From the NCBI GenBank assembly GCA_030043175.1, contig JASHYD010000498.1:1-9293 (forward strand): a stretch of 9,293 bases of DNA. The letters are read 5' to 3'. Of this stretch, positions 1-5,585 are shown one piece after another. The first letter of the stretch is position 1. Every line of letters begins with the position of its first letter. This stretch comes from Xanthobacteraceae bacterium (GTDB lineage: Bacteria; Pseudomonadota; Alphaproteobacteria; Rhizobiales; Xanthobacteraceae). The notes below the pieces were generated by a model. The model was not told where the DNA came from. It saw only the letters and a program-made list of their open reading frames with translations, and did no database searches. A program made the position numbers and the translations under genes.

Positions 1-25
1 GACGTGATTGGGGACATCACCTATT

Positions 26-160
26 TCAATATTCTGCTGCTGCGTGATTTTTGCTATTTTCAGCCAGAGCTTTGAAAGAAACACGTTGTTGTTTCGACGT
101 TTCATCTGCTTTCGCCGGCATGGCGAAAATGGCGGCGAGGATAGCGATGATGTAGAACAT
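26..160 (-). CDS. small exported protein, 44 aa, function unknown
   Basis: This short frame begins at an ATG 13 bases after the stop of the 153-aa gene on the same strand, so the two are probably co-transcribed. An SD-like AAGGGTGGA lies about 5 bases before the ATG. The product has a clear signal peptide: a short hydrophobic stretch (FYIIAILAAIFA) followed by AKA-DE, a good type I signal peptidase site, leaving a mature part of about 25 residues with mixed charge. I do not recognise a named family. The alternative, longer start (66 aa, beginning inside the upstream gene) lacks a signal peptide at its N terminus and is less likely. The support is the SD, the spacing and the export signal; no homology could be tested. 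Confidence 0.5.
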   Translation of the reverse strand: MFYIIAILAAIFAMPAKADETSKQQRVSFKALAENSKNHAAAEY

Positions 161-173
161 GAGTTCCACCCTT

Positions 174-635
174 TTATTGCCTCTCAAGCACCAGAACGTA
201 ATGATACGGCTGACCGTTCGCGGCAATGCCTTCAGCCGTAATCGTATAGGTCTTGTCGGGAACGATTACCCCCTGCATAACCTCCACCGTTTTTCCTTGT
301 CTGAAACGGACACCGTTAATGGTGTTGCCAACCCGGGTGTAGGCGGTCGAATCGTAGTCGGGATTGCCGGTGGTGGGATGAGGCACTCCATCATAAATGT
401 GCCTGAAGACTGAGCGGGTCACTTGACCTTGATCGTTCACAGCGTCAACGGTGTCTATGAAATTTTGCCCTTCCCCGGAGTAGTTTTGCATTAGACTTTG
501 AAATGGCGGGATGCCGACGGCAATTGATTTCTCAACGTTCATCTTCCACGTCCCGACCAGCGGATCGACGCCTTGTCCAAATGCGGGGAGCGTCAAGCCA
601 ATAGCGACGATGATGACTGCGCGTAATTGCTTCAT
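174..635 (-). CDS. exported protein of the GTWK-NVEKS type, 153 aa, function unknown
   Basis: The product begins MKQLRAVIIVAIGLTLPAFG, a typical signal peptide with likely cleavage near AFG-Q, so the mature protein should be periplasmic or secreted. Just after it comes DPLVGTWKMNVEKS, followed by a beta-rich body with TGNPDYDSTAYTRVGNT and a C-terminal KTYTITAEGIAANGQ. This layout matches a widespread family of about 150-aa exported proteins (GTWKLNVEKSK near the N terminus, P-TGNP-D in the middle, K-T-T-T-G-NAQG near the end) known from Bradyrhizobium and Acidobacteria, whose role is unknown; the fold may be lipocalin-like. I chose the start at 633-635 because GGGAGGGA lies just upstream and the signal peptide begins there; a 44-residue upstream extension is open but has neither. 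It is the first gene of a probable operon with the small exported protein downstream. Confidence 0.75.
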   Translation of the reverse strand: MKQLRAVIIVAIGLTLPAFGQGVDPLVGTWKMNVEKSIAVGIPPFQSLMQNYSGEGQNFIDTVDAVNDQGQVTRSVFRHIYDGVPHPTTGNPDYDSTAYTRVGNTINGVRFRQGKTVEVMQGVIVPDKTYTITAEGIAANGQPYHYVLVLERQ

Positions 636-1012
636 GTGTGGTCCCTCCCCACGCCGCATGGGCGTGTTGGCCAATAGAAAATTGAATGAGAGTTGATGCC
701 CGCCGTGGGCCTTTCCCCGCTGCCTTTGCAATTCACAGGGCACCGGCAAGCCCCGCTGGCAGCTCAAATTAGACTTTTGCCTTTCGTGACAGAAACGAGA
801 CTAGGATATCAGGAACCACATTTTGTTACCATAGGATTATCACAGGGAAGCGTCCGCGTCGGATACTGAGACCGACCCCACGCCGCCACCTCCGCGGGCC
901 AGACGCTTCGCCCGACAATCATGGCGGGTCGTGCCAGGCCCAATTCAACACGGCACTCGACTTGTTGCCCTTCGATCCACATCGGCAACTCGATTAGTAG
1001 CGAGAATCTGTG
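636..1012. other. gene-poor stretch
   Basis: No convincing gene is visible on either strand. The stretch should hold the promoter of the minus-strand exported-protein gene, but I could not identify a convincing -35/-10 pair. The only clear structure is the inverted repeat at 847-909. The single longer frame here (from about 921, plus strand) has no SD and no protein-like features. Confidence 0.5.
847..909. repeat. 8-bp inverted repeat with a nested 5-bp stem
   Basis: GAAGCGTC (847-854) and GACGCTTC (902-909) are perfect reverse complements. Inside them GTCGG (858-862) pairs with CCGAC (872-876) around a 9-nt loop. Together they could form a branched RNA of about 63 nt in a region without genes. 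There is no T tract after either edge, so it is not an obvious intrinsic terminator. It may be a small structured RNA, a mobile-element remnant or chance in GC-rich DNA. Confidence 0.3.
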
Positions 1013-1798
1013 TTATCGGGAGTTAACTCGCCTCCTCGCAACCGCGGGCCAGAGCCCGCATGGCGCGAATGAGCGCCGCGACCTCGCGCCGGCTAGCAAT
1101 AGCCTGGCGGTGTAGCGGCCATGCTTGAAGGCGTTCCTGTTACCCTTCGGACCGCCCTTCATTTGCCGCCGTGCATCCGGCACCGGCGGTTCGCCGTCGC
1201 TGCGTTCTGGCATGGCTGCCCGGTCGTCCGGCAATGCGCACCACATCTCGGGCTTAGGCAATTTGCGCCGCAGGCTTCGATCCTCAAGTTTCGCGCGATC
1301 CCCGCCTCCCTGGGGCTCCACGACGCCCACCACCGCCTGCCCGCCCGAATGGACGTGCTCCACAGTGACCTTCTGCTGGCCTTTGCCGCGGTGGCGGTTG
1401 AGGGCTTCAAGCAGCGTCGCAAAGGTGCGGGAGAGCTTGTTCGCCTAGGTTAGGTTTTCTCGGCGGCCCTCGAAAGTCTGCTGGTCAATCATGGCGCGCC
1501 GGTAGCACTCCATCGCCGCATTGCGGGCGGCGATCAGTTGCGCCGCCATCATGCCTTCCAACTCGTCCTTCGGACCGATGCCGTCCAGCGCCGCGACAGT
1601 GGCGCTCAATTGCTTGCGTTTTATCTCAGGACTGGTGTGCTTGACCCAAAGCGCGTCCCGGGTCTGGAGGGCAAGAATGTTGTTCCAGTCATCGGAGCGC
1701 GAGCCGCCGATATGCTTAAGCGCTCCCTTCAGATCGTCGGGATCGTTGGCGACCGCCGCCGCTGGGTTGGTCTTGTTCGCAGCCCTCTTTCCCGTCAT
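1013..1798 (-). pseudogene. conserved hypothetical gene broken by an in-frame amber codon
   Basis: The frame from ATG (1796-1798) runs through DPDDLKGALKHIGGSRSDDW and ELEGMMAAQLIAARNAAMEC to FEGRRENLT, then hits TAG at 1445-1447. It resumes in the same frame with ANKLSRTFATLLEALNRHRG, GKGQQKVTVEHVH and GGQAVVGVVEPQGGGD. From memory of the family, common as an unnamed protein in Bradyrhizobium and often next to mobile DNA, intact members read -QANKLSRT-, so the TAG probably replaces a CAG. The family part ends near PDARRQ (about 1165). Beyond that the same frame reads residues belonging to the overlapping HGGXSTG gene, because of a 1-nt deletion there, and ends at 1013. A GTG start nine codons upstream is possible. 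The function is unknown; the middle is helical and the KVTVEHVH segment is distinctive. Confidence 0.65.
1023..1263 (-). pseudogene. HGGXSTG-motif protein gene, remnant in three frames
   Basis: In one frame the strand reads SPRCGAHCRTTGQPCQNAA and ANRRCRMHGGK, then TGA at 1159-1161. Shifting by one base gives KGGPKGNRNAFKHGRYTA. A second shift near 1105 gives AIASRREVAALIRAMRAL and a natural TAA at 1023-1025. Put together, this is a small HGGXSTG-domain protein (C-G-A-T-G-PC, C--HGG, P-KGN-N-KHGRYTAEAI-RR-----I) lacking two single bases. The spaced cysteines with His suggest metal binding; the family role is unknown and it is frequent in rhizobial and phage-like regions. Its 5' part lies out of frame inside the 3' end of the upstream gene. 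No clear start codon remains; the first family-like residue is near 1263. Confidence 0.6.
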
Positions 1799-1851
1799 CG
1801 ATGCGTCCGCGCCTGTCGATTCCACCCACGTGCACAGTGCCCCTCAACGTA

Positions 1852-1879
1852 TGCTATACACGTAACATTTCAGAGGAGG
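1852..1879 (+). promoter_or_regulatory. possible extended -10 and strong SD
   Basis: TGCTATACA (1852-1860) resembles an extended -10 box (TGnTATAAT, with a partial match in the hexamer); there is no good -35 upstream. Fourteen bases later a near-perfect SD, AGGAGG (1874-1879), occurs. The spacing fits a short leader starting near 1867 that would serve the frame beginning at 1888 and then the 322-aa gene. The SD is strong evidence of a translation start here; the promoter part is weak. Confidence 0.35.
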
Positions 1880-1887
1880 GGATTACC

Positions 1888-2211
1888 ATCACTGATACTG
1901 TTCGGCATCGTTATGGCGTTGACGATCACGACGGCGGGGCGATGGATCTTTCGGCTCTCTCAGCTCGTTGCGGGGATCGGCCATCGCTGACTTTCGTGAG
2001 GGTGAGATCATCGAGAGGCGCCAGCATTGCGGAGCACGGCTATGACGGAGGACTGGATCACAGGTTGGACAAGGGACAACTCCGACCTTCCCGACGTTCT
2101 CCTGAACGACATGGAGCTTGCGCTGAAATTTTTGTGTGGCTTTGTCGTGGAACCGCCGGCTTCCAGCCCGGCCCAGAAGGGGCGCCGCGAGCATCTGTAT
2201 TTCAAAGATGA
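1888..2211 (+). pseudogene. short frame with strong SD but ATC in place of ATG, 107 codons
   Basis: AGGAGG is followed after exactly 8 bases by ATC (1888-1890) and then an open frame reading TDTVRHRYGVDDHDGGAMDL, SALSARCGDRPSLTFVRVR and so on, to a stop at 2211. No ATG or GTG is available at a sensible distance from this SD. The simplest reading is an ATG to ATC change that silenced or weakened the gene; AUC can serve as a very weak start. The last 170 bases overlap the 322-aa gene in another frame, so the true protein may be short or the two frames may once have been one gene. I do not recognise the product. A later in-frame ATG at about 1942 lacks an SD. Confidence 0.3.
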
Positions 2212-3010
2212 CAGCGCCGACGACCTTGCGGCGCGCCAGGCCCTGACGCGCATCATGTTCGACGACGAGGACCGCCCGTTTATCGACAAGGACCGCCTGA
2301 GGAAATGCCGGTTCCGGATCATGTTGCATCTAACGGAATTGATCGACCCGCCTGACGACCAGCCGCGTCGGGTCGTGTTCCAGCACCGCCCCGATACGCG
2401 CAAGCGGAACGAACGGGCGGCTCTCATGGCCCAGGATTGCGTCATCCTGGCGTTCGACGGCGTGTCGCGCGATGCGGCTCTCGTGACAGTAGCGCAGCGG
2501 TACGGCGTGAATGCGGACACCGTTCGGCGCGCACGAAACGAACGCAGTGGGGAATTCTTCGGAGTGCCGGAATTGCTAGAGCAGATAGACGGCGTGAAAA
2601 TCCGGGTGGAAGAAGCGATGGCCGCTGGAAAGGCTGCACTTGCCCAGGCTGATGCCCCGCTGGAGCGGGCCGAGGCCGGCGACAGAAGCGCGCTGGAGGA
2701 GGCGGCACAGCACACGCACACCCCTATAGGGTGTGCTGTGCGTGCAGACAAAGTGCTGGGTGCACAGACAGCAGATTCCGCACTTGTGCAGTTTGTGCAG
2801 GATGTGCGGGGCTTTCTTCCCTCGAGCGCCGGCAGCAACGGCAAGGAGTTCGGCGTCCATGCGGAGCCAGTTCACGACGAACAAGATTTGGAACGAAGCT
2901 CATGGTCACCTGTCCAGGCCTCAACATCGGCTGCCTATAAAAGCTTGACGGTGTGCGCATTCCTCGCCGGCGCAAATCTGCGCCGGCCGATGCATCAGCG
3001 CGATAACTAA
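2042..3010 (+). CDS. hypothetical protein with a helix-turn-helix-like segment, 322 aa
   Basis: The ATG at 2042 has GGAG at 2031-2034, 7 bases upstream; a TTG at 2027 would lie before that SD and is rejected. The N-terminal two thirds look like a compact, charged soluble protein. Residues about 140-168 (FDGVSRDAALVTVAQRYGV followed by NADTVRRARNER) resemble a helix-turn-helix: A-x-x-YGV-x-x-x-TV-R-A is the usual pattern of the turn and recognition helix. This suggests DNA binding, perhaps a regulator or phage-type protein, but I cannot name a family. After about residue 220 the composition changes (HTHTPIGCAV, LVQ-FVQ-DVR), because the DNA there is built of a hairpin and tandem repeats. The last ~50 residues look unordered and may not be original. 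No signal peptide or membrane segment is seen. It sits in the decaying island upstream of the integrase genes. Confidence 0.55.
   Translation: MTEDWITGWTRDNSDLPDVLLNDMELALKFLCGFVVEPPASSPAQKGRREHLYFKDDSADDLAARQALTRIMFDDEDRPFIDKDRLRKCRFRIMLHLTELIDPPDDQPRRVVFQHRPDTRKRNERAALMAQDCVILAFDGVSRDAALVTVAQRYGVNADTVRRARNERSGEFFGVPELLEQIDGVKIRVEEAMAAGKAALAQADAPLERAEAGDRSALEEAAQHTHTPIGCAVRADKVLGAQTADSALVQFVQDVRGFLPSSAGSNGKEFGVHAEPVHDEQDLERSSWSPVQASTSAAYKSLTVCAFLAGANLRRPMHQRDN
2710..2741 (+). repeat. long inverted repeat (13-bp stem, 5-nt loop) inside the 322-aa gene
   Basis: GCACACCC (2716-2723) pairs perfectly with GGGTGTGC (2729-2736) around CTATA. After one bulged C (2715) the stem continues for five pairs, GCACA (2710-2714) with TGTGC (2737-2741). 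No T tract follows, so it is not a typical terminator. The nearby DNA is rich in GTGC motifs. It could be a binding site or replication/recombination site overlapped by coding sequence. Confidence 0.55.
2783..2809 (+). repeat. three tandem 9-bp repeats
   Basis: CTTGTGCAG, TTTGTGCAG and GATGTGCGG follow one another without gaps and encode LVQ, FVQ and DVR in the 322-aa frame. The core is TGTGCAG. Related GTGC-containing words occur upstream (GCGTGCAG near 2740, GTGCACAG near 2760). The pattern resembles short direct repeats used as protein-binding sites, but the array is small. Confidence 0.45.
2966..2987 (+). repeat. perfect 9-bp GC-rich hairpin near the end of the 322-aa gene
   Basis: GCCGGCGCA and TGCGCCGGC are perfect reverse complements around a 4-nt loop (AATC). 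The hairpin lies 20 bases before the stop codon and is followed by CGATGCATC, without a T run. It could slow or end transcription before the small phage gene, but the missing T tract makes this a weak terminator candidate. Confidence 0.35.
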
Positions 3011-3040
3011 CGATAAGCCGATTTCTCGATCCTAAACGCG

Positions 3041-3236
3041 ATGAGCCGCGGCCCTGACAGATTCAAGCAAGCCGACGTCACCAGGGCGGTGCGTGCTGTC
3101 ATCGCCGCGGGGGGGGGCGGTCCGCGAGGTGGTGGTGGATACTAATGGCGCGATCCGGGTAATTGCTGGTAAGCCAAGTCAAGGTTCGCGAACCTTGAAC
3201 GAGTGGGACAGCGTGTATGAGCCGACTTCCACTTAA
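3041..3236 (+). pseudogene. small phage-type gene preceding an integrase, frameshifted in a G9 run
   Basis: The ATG frame reads MSRGPDRFKQADVTRAVRAV then IAAGGGG and stops at 3143-3145. Skipping one G of the nine-G run at 3109-3117 restores a sensible protein: AVREVVVDTNGAIRVIAGKP, ending at TAA 3234-3236. The repaired product, about 64 aa, matches small proteins (F-QAD--RA-RA---AG---V-V---G-I-V) that I recall as common directly upstream of Bradyrhizobium integrases; their role is unknown, perhaps excisionase-like or regulatory. Its end overlaps the integrase start by 20 bases, suggesting translational coupling. No good SD is seen. Either one extra G makes it a pseudogene, or the run length varies. 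Confidence 0.6.
3179..3198 (+). promoter_or_regulatory. perfect 20-bp palindrome just before the integrase start
   Basis: TCAAGGTTCG is immediately followed by its exact reverse complement CGAACCTTGA, with no spacer. It ends 18 bases before the integrase ATG and lies in the 3' end of the small upstream gene, where it encodes part of PSQGSRTLN. A dimeric protein could bind it as an operator, or it could be part of a recombination site; as RNA it would form a hairpin near the integrase start. Function is inferred from symmetry and place only. Confidence 0.45.
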
Positions 3237-4255
3237 GTACGTCCACGCATTCCGAGATCGCCTCGGCTACCTGCGGCAATATTTCCGAAAAGGCGGCAGA
3301 CGCATTCCCCTCCCAGGTCTGGTCGGCAGCGAAGAATTCATACAGGCCTATCAGGCGGCACTGAGCGCGGCAGATATCGCCCACGAGATCGGCGCCGACC
3401 GTACCAAGCCTGGCACCATCGACGCTCCCGTCGTCGCCTATTACCGCTCGACCCAGTGGTCGGGGTTGAAGGCGGAAACCCGGAGAACCTGCCGGGCGCA
3501 TATCGAACGGCTCCGGGAGCAGCACGGCAGCAAGCGGGTGGCGTTGCTGACCCGGCCGCACATCGAAGCAATGATGGCGGCGATCCCGAACGTTTATGCG
3601 CGCCGGCATTGGCTGCAGGCTATCAAGCCGCTCCTCCAGTCTGCCGTGCCGCTGACGCTCAGGGTGAACCCGGCTGAACGCGCCAAGGTTAAGATTCCGC
3701 AGACCCGCGGCTGGCACACATGGACCGATGACGAGATCGCCCAATATCGCAGCTATTGGCCGCTCGGTACCCAGCAGCGACTCGTCATGGAATTCGCTCT
3801 AGAGGCGGTGTCGCGGCGCGCCGAAGTAGTACGGTTAGGGCCACAGCACGTTCGCAATAGTCGCATCCGCATCAACCGCGTGCATGGTTCCAAGGCGGTT
3901 GACATCCCGGTGACGCCTGAGCTGCCGGCCGCCTGCGATGCCATGCCGAAAGGGTAGCTTTTCTACGTCGTCAACTCGCGCGGCTGGCCATGGTCAAAAG
4001 ACGGGCTTGGGAACGAATTTGCGAAGTGGGCTAATCAAGCAGGCTTACCAACGAATTGCCGCCTGCACGGCTTAAGAAGGGCGGCATGAGGCGCTTGGCT
4101 GAGAGCGGCGCAACCGGTCATGAACTGATGGCCTATCAGGCCACCACAAGCTCGCGATGGTCGAACTGTACACTGAAGACGCCGACCGTAAGTTTGCCGA
4201 CAATGGCATGAGGAAGCGAACCGCAACAAGAGTGGCAACCCTGGGAGGACCGCAG
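3217..4255 (+). pseudogene. tyrosine recombinase (phage-type integrase), broken by one amber and two 1-nt deletions
   Basis: The frame starts LPLKYVHAFRDRLGYLRQYF, typical of rhizobial phage-type integrases (K-YVH-F-DR-G--R-YFR--G---PLPGL), then shows the core-binding part (IGADRTKPGTID, YYRSTQWSGLKAETRR, LLTRPHIEAMMA). In the catalytic domain SRRAEVVRLGPQHV holds the first Arg and GSKAVDIPV the Lys. TAG at 3955-3957 interrupts, probably for CAG. The same frame continues LFYVVNSRGWPWSKDGLGNE to HGLRRAA (His and second Arg). A base is missing near 4085; the next frame reads MRRLAESGATGHELMA. Another is missing near 4138, after which GHHKLAMVELYTEDADRK gives the last His and the nucleophile Tyr. 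All catalytic residues thus survive in DNA but no single protein contains them; the 246-aa product lacks box II and Tyr. No stop separates the final frame from the next gene. Confidence 0.8.
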
Positions 4256-5098
4256 ATGGCAACCGTATTGAAAACACTGGTGAATAATACCCCTGCCGGC
4301 GTGCTGGCCGGATTCCTATGTGCGGGCGCCCTATCGGCGGTCGCGCAGCAAGGCCCGCCCGACTTCTCGGCCAACAGTGCCGGGTGGGTCTCGGTAGGCG
4401 GCGAATGGACTCCGCTGCCAGACAGCCCGCCGCTGGTGACGCAAGATCCCACGCGTCGCTACGTGCCCAACAACCGTGGCGAGCAACCGACATTTCGGAT
4501 CGCCGACGTCAACAATCCCAATCTGACGCAATTCGCGAAAGACTCACTAACGAAAACGAACGAGGAGGTGCTTGCCGGCAAGCCAATGTGGTCACGCTCG
4601 GCACGTTGCTGGGCGACCGGCGTCCCGGCCTTTCTCCTGACCCCGGCACAACCGATGTTCTTTGTCCAAACGCCGACGCAAGTCCGAATGATTGCGCAGC
4701 ATGATAACGATGTGCGCCGCGTCTACCTCAACGTACCCCATTCGGCGAATCTGAAGCCGTCCTGGTATGGCGAATCGGTCGGTCATTACGAGGGCGACGC
4801 GCTCGTGATAGATACCGTCGGTCTCAACGACAAGACGTTCATCGACAACTTCCGCACCCCCCACAGCGAACAGCTGCACGTGGTCGAGCGCCTTCGCCTG
4901 GTTGAAGGCGGCCGCTTTCTTGAGGCTGAAGTCCTGATTGATGATCCGGCGGTTTTCCTCAAGCCGCTGCATGTGACCAAGCGCTCGCGGCGCGTGGAGG
5001 CAACGCTCGCCGAGTGGCGCTGCGCCGCCGGCGAGATGAACAACCCCTTCACACAGGGAGCCGATCCGCTGCCGACCGCGGAAAGAGCCGAGTTTTGA
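4256..5098 (+). CDS. exported protein with the SVGH-EGD-LV-DT motif, 280 aa, function unknown
   Basis: GGGAGGA (4243-4249) lies 6 bases before the ATG at 4256, and the product starts with a signal peptide (about residues 1-30, GVLAGFLCAGALSAVA, cleavage before QQ). The frame is open a further 33 codons upstream, but those encode the tail of the dead integrase. The second half contains WYGESVGHYEGDALVIDT, GLNDKTFIDNF, TPHSEQLHVVERLRL and AEVLIDDPAVFLKP. This order (S-GH-EGD-LV-DT, then PHSE-LH--ER, then IDDP----KP) marks a large family of periplasmic or secreted proteins, frequent in Proteobacteria and Acidobacteria, with no established function. Two cysteines in the mature part (RSARCW and EWRCAAG) might form a disulfide. 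It looks intact and lies between the island and the transglycosylase gene. Confidence 0.75.
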   Translation: MATVLKTLVNNTPAGVLAGFLCAGALSAVAQQGPPDFSANSAGWVSVGGEWTPLPDSPPLVTQDPTRRYVPNNRGEQPTFRIADVNNPNLTQFAKDSLTKTNEEVLAGKPMWSRSARCWATGVPAFLLTPAQPMFFVQTPTQVRMIAQHDNDVRRVYLNVPHSANLKPSWYGESVGHYEGDALVIDTVGLNDKTFIDNFRTPHSEQLHVVERLRLVEGGRFLEAEVLIDDPAVFLKPLHVTKRSRRVEATLAEWRCAAGEMNNPFTQGADPLPTAERAEF

Positions 5099-5585
5099 GC
5101 GGGGCGAAGCGGCCTCTCAACCCTGCCGCATGCGGCAAGGTAATGCCGCGGCAGGGCGACCCAACGGGTGACCCTGGGGGCGAGCCTGGTGGTCGCTCGT
5201 CTTGCGCGGACGCGCACGCCTGACCGGATTGGCTCACACTGTCTATCACGTCCGGCATGACCGAAGGCACTCTGGTCGGAAGGTCAACTCCGGCTCTGGC
5301 CGGCGCAATTCAACGCGCCGAAGGATACGGATTCGCCGGTTGCGGCCTTCGGCCGGACCGCTGTGCACTGCCGCCTTCCGGCGACGGTCGCCAGGTTTTG
5401 TTGTGCCGCCCCACATGGACGACTCCTGGCCGTTCAGGAAACGTTCAGCAAGCCGGAGGCAAGTACGGAGACACCAGGGTCGTCAAGCTTGGTTGCGAGA
5501 CGGCCTGCGATCGAGTTGTAGTTGCGGTCACTGACTGCATAGGGTGCGAGGGATGGACGAGATCAGTCCTGCCTCGGGGGTCGGT
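5099..5585. other. intergenic stretch before the transglycosylase gene
   Basis: No supported gene. Two overlapping plus-strand frames of about 110 codons occur, but they are rich in Arg, Gly and Pro, without SD or motif, as expected of noncoding GC-rich DNA. The stretch holds the nested palindromes at 5121-5156 and a small hairpin CGGCC-TTC-GGCCG at 5343-5355. The promoter of the transglycosylase gene should lie here; I found no convincing -35/-10 pair. Confidence 0.5.
5121..5156 (+). repeat. nested, mutually exclusive palindromes after the exported-protein gene
   Basis: CCCTGCCGC (5121-5129) pairs with GCGGCAGGG (5148-5156). Inside, TGCCGCATGCGGCA is a perfect 14-bp palindrome, and GCGGCA-AGGTAA-TGCCGC forms a third hairpin that shares bases with both. 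The RNA could therefore take alternative folds. It starts 22 bases after the stop of the 280-aa gene, so a terminator role is plausible, although no T run follows. Confidence 0.4.

Noticed and set aside
2710..2741. Hairpin considered as an intrinsic terminator
   Set aside because: No T tract follows on either strand and the reading frame continues through it.
2783..2809. Tandem 9-bp units considered as a CRISPR or plasmid iteron array
   Set aside because: Only three adjacent short units without spacers; far too small for CRISPR and too few for a typical replication origin.
2008..2844. Minus-strand frame of 278 codons opposite the 322-aa gene
   Set aside because: It is the antisense shadow of the plus-strand gene: Ser/Arg/Ala-rich with no motif, while the sense frame has a good SD and protein-like sequence.
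2937..2972. TTGACG at 2945 considered as the -35 of a promoter for the small phage gene
   Set aside because: No -10-like hexamer occurs at 16-19 bases downstream; that position is part of a GC-rich hairpin.
1445..3957. Two amber codons considered as evidence of TAG reassignment or suppression
   Set aside because: Both genes also carry or adjoin single-base deletions, and the window's intact genes end with TAA or TGA only; simple decay explains the data better.
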